Part shown: piece after piece, positions 36,308 to 46,070 of the stretch
Numbering within the stretch: position 1 is the first letter of the stretch
Layout of the letters: the number at the start of each line of letters is the position of its first letter
DNA from: Sulfurospirillum tamanense
GTDB lineage: Bacteria > Campylobacterota > Campylobacteria > Campylobacterales > Campylobacteraceae
DNA length: 64,000 nucleotides
Direction of reading: 5' to 3'
Assembly (NCBI RefSeq): GCF_016937535.1
Contig: NZ_JAFHKK010000010.1
Location: 1 to 64,000 of the forward strand
Notes under the pieces: generated by a model
Told to the model about the DNA's origin: nothing
Database searches by the model: none
Seen by the model: the letters and a program-made list of their open reading frames with translations, nothing else
Program-made: the position numbers and the translations under genes

Positions 36308-37632
36308 AAACCATTGCTGCCATTGCCACTGCCCATGGCATTGGCTCTATTGCTATTGTTCGCTTAAGCGGGCCAGAGGCGCTGCCTTTGGCTTGCTCCT
36401 TGACACGAAAATCCTCTTTTTCCCCACGCCACGCCACCCTTTCTTCCTTGTTTGATGCCACAGGAGCGCTTATTGATGAAGCACTGATTGTCTATTTCCA
36501 AGCGCCTAAGAGTTTTACGGGCGAAGAGGTGGTGGAGTTTCAATGCCATGGGGGCATGATGGTGGCAAGCATGGTGTTAGAAGCGCTTCTTGCCAAGGGT
36601 GCGCGTCTTGCGACCCCTGGGGAGTTTTCAAAACGGGCTTTTTTAAATGGCCGTATTGACCTTGCCGAAGCCGAAGCCATTGCTAAGCTCATCGAAGCTA
36701 AAAGTGAAGAAGCTGCCAAAATCCTCGCCCGTCAAATGAAAGGGGAGCTAAGCCGTTTTGTGAATGAAGCCAGAGAGTCTTTATTGGAAATCTTGGCGTA
36801 CGTGGAAGTCTCCATCGACTACGCTGAGGAAGATTTGCCTGAAGATTTGATACGCCAAATGGAAGTAAAACTCACCGCACTAGAGCAGCGCTTAGGCGAG
36901 GTTGTGGCGGTGAGCGAACAGCGCAAAGGGTTGATGCAGGGCTTCAAAGTCGCAATTGTTGGTAAGCCAAACGTGGGCAAGAGCTCTTTATTAAATGGCC
37001 TTTTGCACTACGACCGTGCGATTATTAGCGATGTTGCGGGCACCACGCGCGACACCATCGAAGAAGAGATGCGCATCGGCACCCATCTTATCAAAATCGT
37101 AGACACCGCAGGCATTCGCCATACGGAAGAAAAAGTCGAGCAAATCGGTATAGCCCGTTCCAAAAAAGCCATCGAGGAAGCCGATGTTGTGTTGGCTTTG
37201 TTTGATGCAAGCCGTCCAAAAGATACGGAAGATAGGGAAATTTTAGACCTTTTGGAAACTTATGCTTCATCAAAACATGTGATACCGCTTCTGAATAAAA
37301 CAGACCTACCAAAGGTGTTTGAGGGTTTGGAAAATGCCTTACATGTAAGCACCCTTTCGAGCCTTTCATGCGTTGTGGATACCCTTAGGGAGCACTTAGA
37401 CACAAAGCGTATGGATGAGGGAATGTTGCTCACTTCAACCCGTCAAATTGCCTCAGTGCGCAAAGCCCATGAAGCCATCACGGAGGCGAAACCGCGTCTT
37501 GAAGAGGCAGAGCTTGAACTGTTTGCCTTCCATCTCAACGAAGCCATCGGTGCACTGGGCGCTATTACACGGCCTTATGGGGTGGATGAAATGCTCGATA
37601 AGATGTTTGGCACCTTTTGCCTTGGCAAATAA
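36304..37632 (+). CDS. mnmE: tRNA modification GTPase MnmE, apparent ATA start
   Basis: 442 residues if read from ATA 36304. The N-terminus KTIAAIATAHGIGSIAIVRL is the conserved formyl-THF-binding start of MnmE, and no ATG, GTG or TTG precedes it in frame after the TAA at 36289. The first standard codon, TTG 36388, would remove 28 conserved residues. G domain: GKPNVGKSS, DVAGTTRDT, DTAG and NKTDLP. The C-terminal FCLGK carries the catalytic Cys. It modifies U34 of tRNAs with MnmG. The ATA overlaps the khpB stop as ATAA, where ATGA would be usual. A palindrome copy (37339) encodes LHV. Confidence 0.93.
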   Translation: MKTIAAIATAHGIGSIAIVRLSGPEALPLACSLTRKSSFSPRHATLSSLFDATGALIDEALIVYFQAPKSFTGEEVVEFQCHGGMMVASMVLEALLAKGARLATPGEFSKRAFLNGRIDLAEAEAIAKLIEAKSEEAAKILARQMKGELSRFVNEARESLLEILAYVEVSIDYAEEDLPEDLIRQMEVKLTALEQRLGEVVAVSEQRKGLMQGFKVAIVGKPNVGKSSLLNGLLHYDRAIISDVAGTTRDTIEEEMRIGTHLIKIVDTAGIRHTEEKVEQIGIARSKKAIEEADVVLALFDASRPKDTEDREILDLLETYASSKHVIPLLNKTDLPKVFEGLENALHVSTLSSLSCVVDTLREHLDTKRMDEGMLLTSTRQIASVRKAHEAITEAKPRLEEAELELFAFHLNEAIGALGAITRPYGVDEMLDKMFGTFCLGK

Positions 37633-37829
37633 TTAGGGTTTTGCTTCACCCTTTTTAAAGACGTGCTTATCCACAATGGGTACCCCAAAACTAACGCTTT
37701 GACCCATTGGGATAAAGTCTCTCTTGCGGGTGATTCAAAACCCTCATGATAAAATGCAAAAGCGTCCTTAACAAGTCCATAAGTGCAATTTGAGTACACT
37801 CACTAAAAAATTTCCCAAGGGTGATTCGG

Positions 37830-40031
37830 ATGGAAAATATTAACGATGTCTTAAAGTCCCATAAGTTAACGCAAGAGGATTATCAAAACATCCTCTCGAT
37901 TCTTGGAAGAGAGCCAAACTTGCTTGAGATTGGCGTGTTTTCTGCCATGTGGAGCGAACACTGCTCTTACAAATCCAGTAAAAAATACCTCAATGGTTTT
38001 CCTACTAAAGCCCCATGGGTCATCCAAGGCCCTGGCGAAAATGCTGGCGTCATCGACGTAGGTGATGGCATGGCGGCGGTCTTTAAGATGGAAAGCCATA
38101 ATCACCCCAGTTTCATTGAGCCTTACCAAGGCGCGGCAACGGGCGTGGGCGGTATTTTGCGCGACGTGTTTACCATGGGCGCGCGTCCTGTGGCCAACCT
38201 TAACGCGTTGCGATTTGGCGAAGTAGAAGGGCCTGGCGCGGTTGCCAAGCACCAACGTTACCTTGTACGTGGCGTGGTTGCGGGGATTGGGGATTATGGC
38301 AACTGCATGGGTGTGCCAACTGTGGGTGGTGAAACTTCTTTTGACAAATGTTACAACGGCAACATTTTAGTCAATGCCTTTACCTTGGGTCTTTGCAAAA
38401 CCGATGAGATTTTTTACGGACGAGCTGAGGGCATTGGCAATCCGGTGATTTACGTGGGCAGCAAAACAGGACGTGATGGCCTAGGCGGCGCGGTGATGGC
38501 AAGTGATAGCTTTACCGAAGAGAACAAATCCTTGCGCCCCACCGTGCAAGTGGGTGATCCTTTTGCGGAAAAACTTTTGCTTGAAGCGTGTATGGAACTG
38601 TTTAAACAAGACTACATCGTAGGCATTCAAGACATGGGCGCGGCAGGGCTGACGTCAAGCTCTTTTGAGATGGCAGGCCGTACCGGAAGCGGGATGAAGA
38701 TGGACCTCTCTAGGGTACCCGCACGTGAAGAGGGCATGATACCTTATGAGTTCATGCTGAGTGAATCCCAAGAACGCATGCTGATTTGTGCTAAAAAAGG
38801 GATGGAAGAGAAGGTGCTTGAGATCTTCCGCAAGTGGGATTTGGATGCAGAAGTCATCGGTGAAGTGACAGACACAGGCCATATGGAGCTGTTTTGGCAC
38901 GGGGAAAAAGTGGCTGACATCCCTGTGCAACCTGTGAGTGAACAAGCCCCTGTACTTGACCGTCCCGTGAAGCGCCCTGCGTATCTTGATGAAATCGTAG
39001 GTGTTGGGATTGATGATTATGAGCCTATCTCTAACCAAAAAGCCTTTGAATCACTCATTTCAAGCCTAGAAGTAGTAGATAAATCGTGGATTTTTGAGCA
39101 GTACGATTCCATGGTGCAAACCAATACCGCCAAGGGTCCGGGCAGTTTGGATGCGAGTGTCATTCGCATCAAAGAAAACGGCAAAGCCCTTGCCATGAGC
39201 AGTGATTGTAATCCGCGCTATAACTTCATCGACCCCAAAGGGGGTGCAGCAGCTGCAGTGATGGAGAGCGGGCGAAATGTGGCTATGAGTGGGGCGCGAC
39301 CCTTGGCGATTACCGATTGTCTAAATTATGGTAACCCTGAAAACCCAGAAGTGATGTGGCAATTTGCCCAAGGGTGCTATGGCATCAAAGAAGCGTGCGC
39401 GGCGCTTAACACGCCTGTTGTTAGTGGTAACGTCTCTCTTTACAATGAAACCAACAGCGTGGGTGTTTACCCCACCCCTTCCATTGCCATGGTGGGACTT
39501 AATGACGACGCGATGCGCATTTTGCCCTCATCGTTTGCAAAAGAGGGCAACAGCGTGTACCTTCTCGGCGAGACGGCGCATGAGTTTGGTGGCAGTTTAT
39601 ATATGAAGGTTTTGTTTGACAAGGTGCGTGGGGTGTTGCCTGCGATTGATTATGCTAAAGAACTTGCTTTGTGGGAACTTGTGATTGAAGCCAATAAAGC
39701 AGGGATGCTAGCGTGCGCAAAAGATGTCAATGTGGGTGGCGTGGCGATTGCCCTTGCTAAAATGGCGGCAGTTTCAGGGCAGGGCATCAAAGCTTCTGTG
39801 GAAGCAAAAGACCCTCGGGATATCTTTAGTGAAAGTTTTTCACGGGCTATCGTGGAAGTGGCGGATGAAAAAGGCTTTTTAGCCATGGCGGAAAAACTTG
39901 GTGTAAAAGCTGAGAAAATCGGCGTTGTGGGCGGAGAAGCCTTTACATGTAACGATGTTTCCATGGAGCTCTCGCAAGTGCAAGAGATTTATTTTAATCG
40001 CTTTAAGCAGGTGATTGAGCAAGACATCTAA
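37830..40031 (+). CDS. purL: phosphoribosylformylglycinamidine synthase, large subunit
   Basis: 733 residues, the small PurL type that needs PurS and Pur[29 protein letters not shown] (the ATP/metal site), [15 protein letters not shown] and [13 protein letters not shown]-type motifs are present. ATG 37830 has AAGG 9 nt upstream; an in-frame GTG at 37821 is less well placed. It is separated from mnmE by 197 bp that contain no other gene. A palindrome copy (39943) encodes FTCN near the C-terminus. Confidence 0.97.
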   Translation: MENINDVLKSHKLTQEDYQNILSILGREPNLLEIGVFSAMWSEHCSYKSSKKYLNGFPTKAPWVIQGPGENAGVIDVGDGMAAVFKMESHNHPSFIEPYQGAATGVGGILRDVFTMGARPVANLNALRFGEVEGPGAVAKHQRYLVRGVVAGIGDYGNCMGVPTVGGETSFDKCYNGNILVNAFTLGLCKTDEIFYGRAEGIGNPVIYVGSKTGRDGLGGAVMASDSFTEENKSLRPTVQVGDPFAEKLLLEACMELFKQDYIVGIQDMGAAGLTSSSFEMAGRTGSGMKMDLSRVPAREEGMIPYEFMLSESQERMLICAKKGMEEKVLEIFRKWDLDAEVIGEVTDTGHMELFWHGEKVADIPVQPVSEQAPVLDRPVKRPAYLDEIVGVGIDDYEPISNQKAFESLISSLEVVDKSWIFEQYDSMVQTNTAKGPGSLDASVIRIKENGKALAMSSDCNPRYNFIDPKGGAAAAVMESGRNVAMSGARPLAITDCLNYGNPENPEVMWQFAQGCYGIKEACAALNTPVVSGNVSLYNETNSVGVYPTPSIAMVGLNDDAMRILPSSFAKEGNSVYLLGETAHEFGGSLYMKVLFDKVRGVLPAIDYAKELALWELVIEANKAGMLACAKDVNVGGVAIALAKMAAVSGQGIKASVEAKDPRDIFSESFSRAIVEVADEKGFLAMAEKLGVKAEKIGVVGGEAFTCNDVSMELSQVQEIYFNRFKQVIEQDI

Positions 40032-40828
40032 AAGAGTCTTGCCTCCACCATTTCCATATCGTATAAATCAAAAAAGAGTAACGCGTCATCTAACACAGGC
40101 TTCCCAAGGAGTGTTTTTAGCACCAAGGAGGCCTGTAAACACGCGCAAAATGCCGCAGTCATGGGAAGGTTTCCACTGCGTTTTTCTGCCCCTTTTTCAC
40201 CGTCTTTGTACACCTCTTCCAAATTTTTACTGGTACTGCATTGCCCCATCCAGCCCCCGATAGCACCGTGCACAAAAGCGACCTTTTCCTCGTTACATGT
40301 AAAGGCAAGCAAGGTTTTAGTAAGCGGACAATCCAGTGCATCTACCACGACCGATTTACCTTTTACAAACAATCGGGCATTTTCGGGGCCAAGGGTATCT
40401 TGGATGGCTTTTACATGTAAAGCAGGGTTGATTTCAAGTAGGCGTTTGCGCACGGTTTTTGCCTTGGAGTGCCCTAGCGTTTTTACAGAAGAGAAGATTT
40501 GGCGGTTAAGGTTATGCTCTTCGTAGACATCGGGGTCGATGAGCGTTAACGCTCCAATGCCAACACGGGCCAAAAGCTCACTAATGAGTCCACCTAACCC
40601 TCCACACCCCACTACAAAGACGTGGGCGTTAAACAGTCGGTGTTGCTCTTCTTGGGTGAGGCTTTGTTGGTTGCGACGGTAGCGCAAGGGGGTGAGACCT
40701 GCTTCAAAAATAGTTTTTTCAACAGTTCTGGCTTTACATGTAAAGGTCTTCATGGCTTCATTGATAGTAGCAATACCTACAAAGCCCTCATGGGCGCGTT
40801 CTTGAAGAAAGGAAGAAAGTGTTTTCAT
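40028..40828 (-). CDS. ThiF/MoeB-type E1-like adenylyltransferase
   Basis: 266 residues. An N-terminal extension (1-60) precedes [20 protein letters not shown] (nucleotide-binding glycines), [15 protein letters not shown] and SKAKTV, then DALDCPLTK with a candidate catalytic Cys. The paired CxxC zinc motifs of MoeB/ThiF are not evident. Such enzymes adenylate the C-terminal Gly of ubiquitin-like sulfur carriers. Neighbours are two ubiquitin-like genes and an AOR, so tungsten/molybdopterin cofactor synthesis is the likely job. Three exact palindrome copies lie within it, encoding FTCN, LHVK and FTCK. ATG 40828 follows AAAGGAT; an in-frame upstream extension has no such site. Confidence 0.88.
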   Translation of the reverse strand: MKTLSSFLQERAHEGFVGIATINEAMKTFTCKARTVEKTIFEAGLTPLRYRRNQQSLTQEEQHRLFNAHVFVVGCGGLGGLISELLARVGIGALTLIDPDVYEEHNLNRQIFSSVKTLGHSKAKTVRKRLLEINPALHVKAIQDTLGPENARLFVKGKSVVVDALDCPLTKTLLAFTCNEEKVAFVHGAIGGWMGQCSTSKNLEEVYKDGEKGAEKRSGNLPMTAAFCACLQASLVLKTLLGKPVLDDALLFFDLYDMEMVEARLF

Positions 40829-40846
40829 GTTTATCCTTTTGCAAGG

Positions 40847-40852
40847 TATAAT
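40847..40852 (+). promoter_or_regulatory. -10 box of the ubiquitin-like gene
   Basis: TATAAT, 22 bp before the ATG at 40874, in the 45-bp gap between it and the divergent ThiF-like gene. Confidence 0.55.
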
Positions 40853-40873
40853 GTAGCAAAAACAGGAGATTTT

Positions 40874-41152
40874 ATGCAACTTTTTCTCAAAGCATTTTCC
40901 TCGCTGCGACCCCATTTAAAAAACCAAGGCATCGGCTATCTAGGGGAAGCCTTTACATGTAAAGAGGACCTTACTTTAAAGGAGCTTATCGTTACGCTTG
41001 GATTTAAAGAGGAGGAAGTAGAGGGGGCGTTTGTAAACCATTTGGTGGTTCCTAAAGCGACTGTCCTAAAAGAGGGGGATAAAGTCGCCCTTATCCCTCC
41101 TGGCACACCAGGGTCATACCGTCTCATTTTGGGTATTAAAGAAAACGCTTAA
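40874..41152 (+). CDS. MoaD/ThiS-like ubiquitin-fold protein without C-terminal Gly-Gly
   Basis: 92 residues. MQLFLKAFSSLRPHL starts a beta-grasp fold; LKELIVTLGF, FVNHLVVPKATVLKEGDKVA and LIPPGTPG follow, resembling the Mut7-C ubiquitin / MoaD-ThiS families. The chain continues past PGTPGSYRL to end in KENA, so the thiocarboxylate Gly-Gly is missing. It is divergent from the E1-like gene and tail-to-tail (4-bp overlap) with the MoaD gene. It may be a structural or regulatory Ubl rather than a sulfur carrier. A palindrome (40953) encodes FTCK. Confidence 0.75.
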   Translation: MQLFLKAFSSLRPHLKNQGIGYLGEAFTCKEDLTLKELIVTLGFKEEEVEGAFVNHLVVPKATVLKEGDKVALIPPGTPGSYRLILGIKENA

Positions 41153-41379
41153 CCTCCGCCCACTTTAGGAAAGAGGGAGAGAATATCCCCCTCTTCAAGC
41201 TCCACTTCCTCGGGTTGGTGGCGTCCATTTAGCATCAACACACCCAAGGGAAACCTCCCCTCGTAGATGCCAAGCTCTGTCACGACCTCTTTGGCACATG
41301 TTCCTTCGGGGTAGGCGCGTTGTTCTTCTTTGAACCTACCTTCGCGGTACTGAGCAAAGAGTTTCACTGTAATAGTCAT
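41149..41379 (-). CDS. MoaD-family sulfur carrier ending in Gly-Gly-Gly
   Basis: 76 residues. MTITVKLFAQYREGRF, LMLNGRH, LEEGDILSLFPKVGGG: a standard MoaD/ThiS protein with the C-terminal GGG that is adenylated and thiocarboxylated. It directly follows the AOR gene (stop and start adjoin), so it is co-transcribed with it. AOR-linked MoaD proteins are thought to supply the dithiolene sulfur of the tungstopterin cofactor. Confidence 0.9.
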   Translation of the reverse strand: MTITVKLFAQYREGRFKEEQRAYPEGTCAKEVVTELGIYEGRFPLGVLMLNGRHQPEEVELEEGDILSLFPKVGGG

Positions 41380-43113
41380 CTAAAAATCCCAAAACGCATC
41401 GATTTCTTCATTGGTAAAATCCCAAAGCGCATTGTGCGGGGGTAGGGCTTCGTATTTCATAAACTCAGGCAAGCGATCATCTGCGCTGGTGAGGCCCGCG
41501 CGCTGGTTGAAGGCGCGTTCAAGCTTGAGGATGTTTTTGCCAAGATTAACCACGTCATCCCCTGTAAGGCTGACGCCAAAACGGGCGTTAATCATGTCAA
41601 TAAGTGCGGGTAGACATTTGGGGTCATCGAGGGCTGGGAATGCCACAAAGATACACATGCCCGTGCTGTCCACTGCTGCAGTAGCGATTTGCAAGTTGCG
41701 TGCTAGGGCGACTTGACCTTCTTTGGTGAGTGGGTCAATGTGACCACCACTGTTGAGGATGTTGGTGGCTACCGCGTAGCCGGCGGTATGATCTGCACCC
41801 ATAGTTGAGGTGGCGTAGGTGACGCCTTGGCCTTTGATGGCGCGTGGGTCGTAAGCAGGGATGCTTTGGTTTTTAACTACAGGAACACGAACCATGCCAT
41901 AAAGTTTAGCAAAGTTGCCCACACCGCCACCTAGGATGCGTCCCAAAAAGGTGCCCTTGGCGATGTCATTGGCAATGAGTTCGTAGGCTTTTGCACCATC
42001 GCCATACGCCAAAATACCTGCATCCACAGCCATAGCAAGGGTGTTGCCTGTTTCAATGGCATCCACGCCAAGATCATCCATGAGTGCGTCAATTTTAGCA
42101 ATGACATCCAAATCTTTAATGCCTAGATTGGCGCCATAAGCCCAAATCATTTCATACTCAAAGCCAGAGGTGAGGTAGTTACCCTCTTTGTCATTATAGG
42201 TTTGAGAGCACTGGATGACGCAACCTGCATGACAACCGTGCGTGGTGTCGCCGCCACGGGCTTTGATGTTTTCTGCCATGGTTTCACCGCAAATATTTTC
42301 GGCAAATTCAAACTGTCCTTCGCGGAAGTTACGCGTTGGAAGTCCGCCCGCTTCGTTGATGATATTTACAAGAACGTTGGTGCCAAATGCAGGTAAGCCT
42401 TCACCACTGATAGGGTTGTCTTTGAGGGCTTGCGTGAAAACCTTGCTTGCTTCTTTAAATTTTTCAGGGTCTGCCAAGGTGGTTTCTTTGTAGCTCTCAG
42501 CATCCACGGTGATGCATTTGATGCCTTTAGAGCCCATTACCGCGCCCATGCCACCGCGCCCATGGCTACGGAGTTTGCCTTTGGGGTCTTTGACGGAGAT
42601 ATTGGAAAGCAACATGCGCATTTCACCTGGACGACCAATGCTCATCACGGCAACTTTTTTGTCGTATTTTTCGAGCATGGCATCCAAAACTTCGTAATTA
42701 TCTTTGCCTACAAGTTCAGGAGCTTCGACAATTTCTACCTTTTCTTTGCTTACATGTAAATGGTAAAATTTTCCCTCGGTTGGTTGCCCCTCGATAATGA
42801 GAGCTTTAACGCCCAATTTTGCCATGATGCCCGCACTTGTGCCACCCACATTACTCTCTTTGATGCCACCAGTGAGTGGGCTTTTGGCACCACAGGAGTT
42901 TCTGCCGCTATTTGCTGCAGCGGTGCCTGAGAGCAAGCCTGGAGCAAAGACAAGCTTATTATTGGGCCCAAGAGGGTGGCACTCTGGGTCAACTTCAGCT
43001 GCGACGATAGTAGAAGTAAGGCCGCGCCCACCTAGCCCCATCCAAGCCGTGGGAACTTCTTCGACGGTAAAGGTGAGGGTGGACATGTTAACGCGGTAAA
43101 TTTGGTCTGCCAT
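41380..43113 (-). CDS. aor: aldehyde:ferredoxin oxidoreductase (tungsten enzyme family)
   Basis: 577 residues, full AOR length. YRVNMSTLTF, MGLGGRGLTSTIV, GTAAANSGRNSCGAKSPLTG, and an SHGRGGMGAVMGSKGIK-type pterin-binding segment are present. The 4Fe-4S ligands appear as HGCHAGCVIQCSQ with a further Cys near the C-terminus. It oxidises aldehydes to acids (or reduces acids) with ferredoxin or another small carrier; the physiological substrate is unknown. A 19-bp palindrome upstream (43194-43212) may regulate it. A palindrome copy (42750) encodes LHV. Confidence 0.93.
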   Translation of the reverse strand: MADQIYRVNMSTLTFTVEEVPTAWMGLGGRGLTSTIVAAEVDPECHPLGPNNKLVFAPGLLSGTAAANSGRNSCGAKSPLTGGIKESNVGGTSAGIMAKLGVKALIIEGQPTEGKFYHLHVSKEKVEIVEAPELVGKDNYEVLDAMLEKYDKKVAVMSIGRPGEMRMLLSNISVKDPKGKLRSHGRGGMGAVMGSKGIKCITVDAESYKETTLADPEKFKEASKVFTQALKDNPISGEGLPAFGTNVLVNIINEAGGLPTRNFREGQFEFAENICGETMAENIKARGGDTTHGCHAGCVIQCSQTYNDKEGNYLTSGFEYEMIWAYGANLGIKDLDVIAKIDALMDDLGVDAIETGNTLAMAVDAGILAYGDGAKAYELIANDIAKGTFLGRILGGGVGNFAKLYGMVRVPVVKNQSIPAYDPRAIKGQGVTYATSTMGADHTAGYAVATNILNSGGHIDPLTKEGQVALARNLQIATAAVDSTGMCIFVAFPALDDPKCLPALIDMINARFGVSLTGDDVVNLGKNILKLERAFNQRAGLTSADDRLPEFMKYEALPPHNALWDFTNEEIDAFWDF

Positions 43114-43193
43114 GAAAACTCCTTTGTAATCAGATTTACATCTATCTTAACGCAAAGGAGCTTTAACAAAGAATAAAATATCACAAAAAAATA

Positions 43194-43212
43194 ATATGCA
43201 AAATTTGCATAT
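43194..43212. promoter_or_regulatory. 19-bp palindromic operator candidate upstream of aor
   Basis: ATATGCAAA, one base, TTTGCATAT: a perfect 9-bp inverted repeat about 80 bp before the aor ATG and 17 bp after the patB stop. On the aor strand its right arm supplies TTGCAT, which could be the -35 of a promoter in the AT-rich stretch that follows. Confidence 0.55.
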
Positions 43213-43229
43213 CTTCTTTTACACATCTC

Positions 43230-44363
43230 TTATGCGAACGAAGTAAGCGCGCAATCCATACGGTGTAATATTGTTTCAAGAGTGGTGCGTGGACATCCAA
43301 AATTAAGCCGCACAAACCCTTCTCCTAAGAAATCCTTTCCATCGCTCAGTCCCACGCCATGCTCAAGAAAGAGTGCATGGGGGTTGGCATTAAGGGCACG
43401 GCAATCAATCCACGCTAAAAAAGTCGCTTGATGGTCTAAGAGTTTTAGCTTAGGGTGTTTAGCTACAAATTCTTGCACCAGTAAAAGGTTTTCATTAAGG
43501 TATAAACGCAGCTCTTTTAACCACGCTTCACCCCCTTCGTAAGCCGCTTTGGCTGCCGTGAGACCAAGCAAATTCACACCACCGTTTAATCCACCTATGG
43601 AAGCTTGAAAGCGTCGTTTTAGGGTTTCGTTGGGGATGATAGCAAAAGAGCAGTTGAGGCCTGCGATGTTGAAGGTCTTGGAAGGTGCCATGAGCGTGAT
43701 GGTACGGTTGGCAAGGTCTTCATCAAGAGAGGCGATAGGAATGTGCCTCGCCTTAGGGTCTAGGAGCAAATCGGCATGGATTTCATCAGAACAAATCAAT
43801 AAGTCATGGGTTTTGACTATTTCTCCAAGGCGCGTTAACTCTTCTTTGGTAAACACGGTGCCACCTGGGTTGTAAGGATTGCACAGTAAAAAGAGTTTAC
43901 ATGTAGGGGAAATAGCGCGTTCGAGTGCTTCAAAATCAAAGGTCCAGCGCCCCTCTTTTTCCACCAAAGGGACAGTGGCAACTTCTTTGTTCATCATCTT
44001 GGGTGCTTTAAAAAAGTGCGGATAAATGGGCGTAGTGGTGAGTACGCTTTGGTTGGGTTCTAGCATCTTACATGTAACGTTCATGCTAGGTACAACACCA
44101 GACACAAAGACAAACCATTCGGGCTTAACGTCCCAGTTGTACTGTTTTTTGATAAAAGTACACGCGGTGTCTAGCAAGTCTTGACTAACGCCCGTGTAGC
44201 CAAAAACACCGTGTTCGACGCGTTTGTGCAAGGCGTCGATGACACACTGGGGTGCTTTAAAATCCATGTCCGCCACCCAAGCAGGAAGGACATCGTGGGG
44301 GTAGCGTGACCATTTTTCATTGGGGATGCGGGTTCGGTCAATGGGGGTGTCAAACATGGGCAA
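43230..44363 (-). CDS. PatB/MalY-type cystathionine beta-lyase / aminotransferase
   Basis: 377 residues, fold-type I PLP enzyme. PIDRTRIPNEKWSRY at the start, HKRVEHGVFGYTG-like, CNPYNPGG, SDEIHADLLL and the Schiff-base Lys in APSKTFNIAGL are the PatB/C-S lyase signatures. It cleaves cystathionine to homocysteine, which MetE would methylate. It overlaps the KefB-like gene upstream by 14 bp. Palindrome copies encode TCK at 43897 (one mismatch) and VTCK at 44068. Confidence 0.92.
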   Translation of the reverse strand: MPMFDTPIDRTRIPNEKWSRYPHDVLPAWVADMDFKAPQCVIDALHKRVEHGVFGYTGVSQDLLDTACTFIKKQYNWDVKPEWFVFVSGVVPSMNVTCKMLEPNQSVLTTTPIYPHFFKAPKMMNKEVATVPLVEKEGRWTFDFEALERAISPTCKLFLLCNPYNPGGTVFTKEELTRLGEIVKTHDLLICSDEIHADLLLDPKARHIPIASLDEDLANRTITLMAPSKTFNIAGLNCSFAIIPNETLKRRFQASIGGLNGGVNLLGLTAAKAAYEGGEAWLKELRLYLNENLLLVQEFVAKHPKLKLLDHQATFLAWIDCRALNANPHALFLEHGVGLSDGKDFLGEGFVRLNFGCPRTTLETILHRMDCALTSFA

Positions 44364-45972
44364 CCTTTTGTTCAGGATGAATGCACGCCACTAGGGCAGC
44401 ATGGCTAGTGACCGCGTTTTCGACGATGATGGTTTCGATGTGCAAGGACTCAAGGGCTTGTTTTTCGCGGTAGCTGTGAACTTTGACGATGAGTTTGTTA
44501 CTAGGGACGCTTTCTAGGAGCATTTCACACACTTCAAAGAGTTTTTTGGGATTGTCGATGGCGACGATGATGCGTCTGGCGTCTTTATAGTAGGTGCTCT
44601 TTAGCACCTCTTTTTTCAGAGCGTTTCCAAAGATAATAGGGTCGCCGTTGGCCAAGCCTTTGTGGTAGGAGTTGATGTCGCGTTCAACCACTACATAAAG
44701 CTCGCCTTCTTCGCGAAAGGCGCGTGCCACGCTTTGACCAAACTCTCCATAGCCTAAAATGACCACGTGGTTTTTGATGCCTTTAGAGATGTAGTCTGGG
44801 ATGATGGCCTCATCGTCGGTAGTGGGGATGACCTTGTCTGTAATGGCAGTGAGGTTTTTAAGCAAAATAGGGGTGATGACCATGGAGATTACGATGCACA
44901 CTACCATGATTTGATTGTACGGCGCTTCAATGAGCGAATAAGAGCGCGCAAGCTCTAAAATAGCAAGGGAAAATTCTCCCACTTGCACAAGGGTCAGGGC
45001 GGTTTTAAAGGCGGTTTTCTTGTGTTCACTCAAACGAACAATGCCATAGATGATGATAAATTTCAAGGCTAAAATAGCGGCCAAAACAAGCAAAACAATG
45101 TGTAAGTATTGGGCGATAATGTCAAATTTTATTTGCATGCCAACGGTGACAAAAAAGACCCCAAGAAGTAAGTCGCGAAAAGGAATGAGGTCGGCTTCTG
45201 CTTGGTGTTTGAACTTGGTCTCGGCAATCAACATTCCCGCGATAAACGCACCCAAAGAGTATGAAAATCCCATTTCATGGGCAAAATACGAAGCTCCGAT
45301 AGCGAGAAAAAGGATGGAGCCTACAAAGAGTTCGTCAGAGTTTGTTTTAGTGATAGAGACAAAAAAACGTTCTAGTAAAAATTTACTTATGAGGTAAAGT
45401 ACCACAAGCAAGAGGGCGCCGTTGATGAGTGTTTTGAGAAGAATGCCCATTACATCTCCATCATGGGAGCCCAAAAAACCTAAAAGAAGCAAGATGGGAA
45501 TCACAGCGATGTCTTGCATAATCAAAATACCAAGAGCGCGTTGCCCGTGGCGTTTGTTGATTTCGCCCGATTCGTTGAAAGTCTTAAGGACGATGGCAGT
45601 GGAAGAGAGGGCGATGGCAAGGGAAAGAACGATGCTAATGATTTGGGCAATACCAAGCATATAATGGCTCACGCCATACACCACAAGTGCAGTGAGGCCA
45701 ATTTGCAGGGAGCCTGCCACAAAGACTTCGTAGCGCATTTTTTTAAGATGCGAGATGGAAAATTCAAGCCCGATAGTGAACATTAAAAAGACAATCCCAA
45801 ACTCAGCAATCTCTTGAAGGGTGTGGTTGTTGGCAACATCGTGTAAGTTGAACCCGTAGGCAATAATCGTGCCTGTAAAGATGTACCCAATGATGGTGGG
45901 AAGATTAAGGCGTTTTAAAAGGACATTGGAGCCAATAGCAACAAAAAGCGTTGTAACGATGATACCTAACAT
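44350..45972 (-). CDS. KefB-like cation:proton antiporter with TrkA-N domain
   Basis: 540 residues. About 12 membrane helices (1-370) of the CPA2 family (LPTIIGYIFTGTIIAYG, AEFGIVFLMFTIGLEFS, SLGAFIAGMLIAET), then a cytoplasmic Rossmann RCK domain (about 385-520, HVVILGYGEFGQSVARAF). It exchanges K+ or Na+ for protons. I chose ATG 45972 (MLGIIVTT); the in-frame TTG at 45993 has no ribosome-binding site. Its 3' end overlaps the PatB-like gene. Confidence 0.9.
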   Translation of the reverse strand: MLGIIVTTLFVAIGSNVLLKRLNLPTIIGYIFTGTIIAYGFNLHDVANNHTLQEIAEFGIVFLMFTIGLEFSISHLKKMRYEVFVAGSLQIGLTALVVYGVSHYMLGIAQIISIVLSLAIALSSTAIVLKTFNESGEINKRHGQRALGILIMQDIAVIPILLLLGFLGSHDGDVMGILLKTLINGALLLVVLYLISKFLLERFFVSITKTNSDELFVGSILFLAIGASYFAHEMGFSYSLGAFIAGMLIAETKFKHQAEADLIPFRDLLLGVFFVTVGMQIKFDIIAQYLHIVLLVLAAILALKFIIIYGIVRLSEHKKTAFKTALTLVQVGEFSLAILELARSYSLIEAPYNQIMVVCIVISMVITPILLKNLTAITDKVIPTTDDEAIIPDYISKGIKNHVVILGYGEFGQSVARAFREEGELYVVVERDINSYHKGLANGDPIIFGNALKKEVLKSTYYKDARRIIVAIDNPKKLFEVCEMLLESVPSNKLIVKVHSYREKQALESLHIETIIVENAVTSHAALVACIHPEQKVAHV

Positions 45973-46070
45973 GCAAAACCCACTTTGTGACAAAATTGGG
46001 GGGATTTTAACATAGGTTGTCTAAAAGTGCCATTTTGTGTAGAATTCTCCATTTACATGTAAGGATACTG

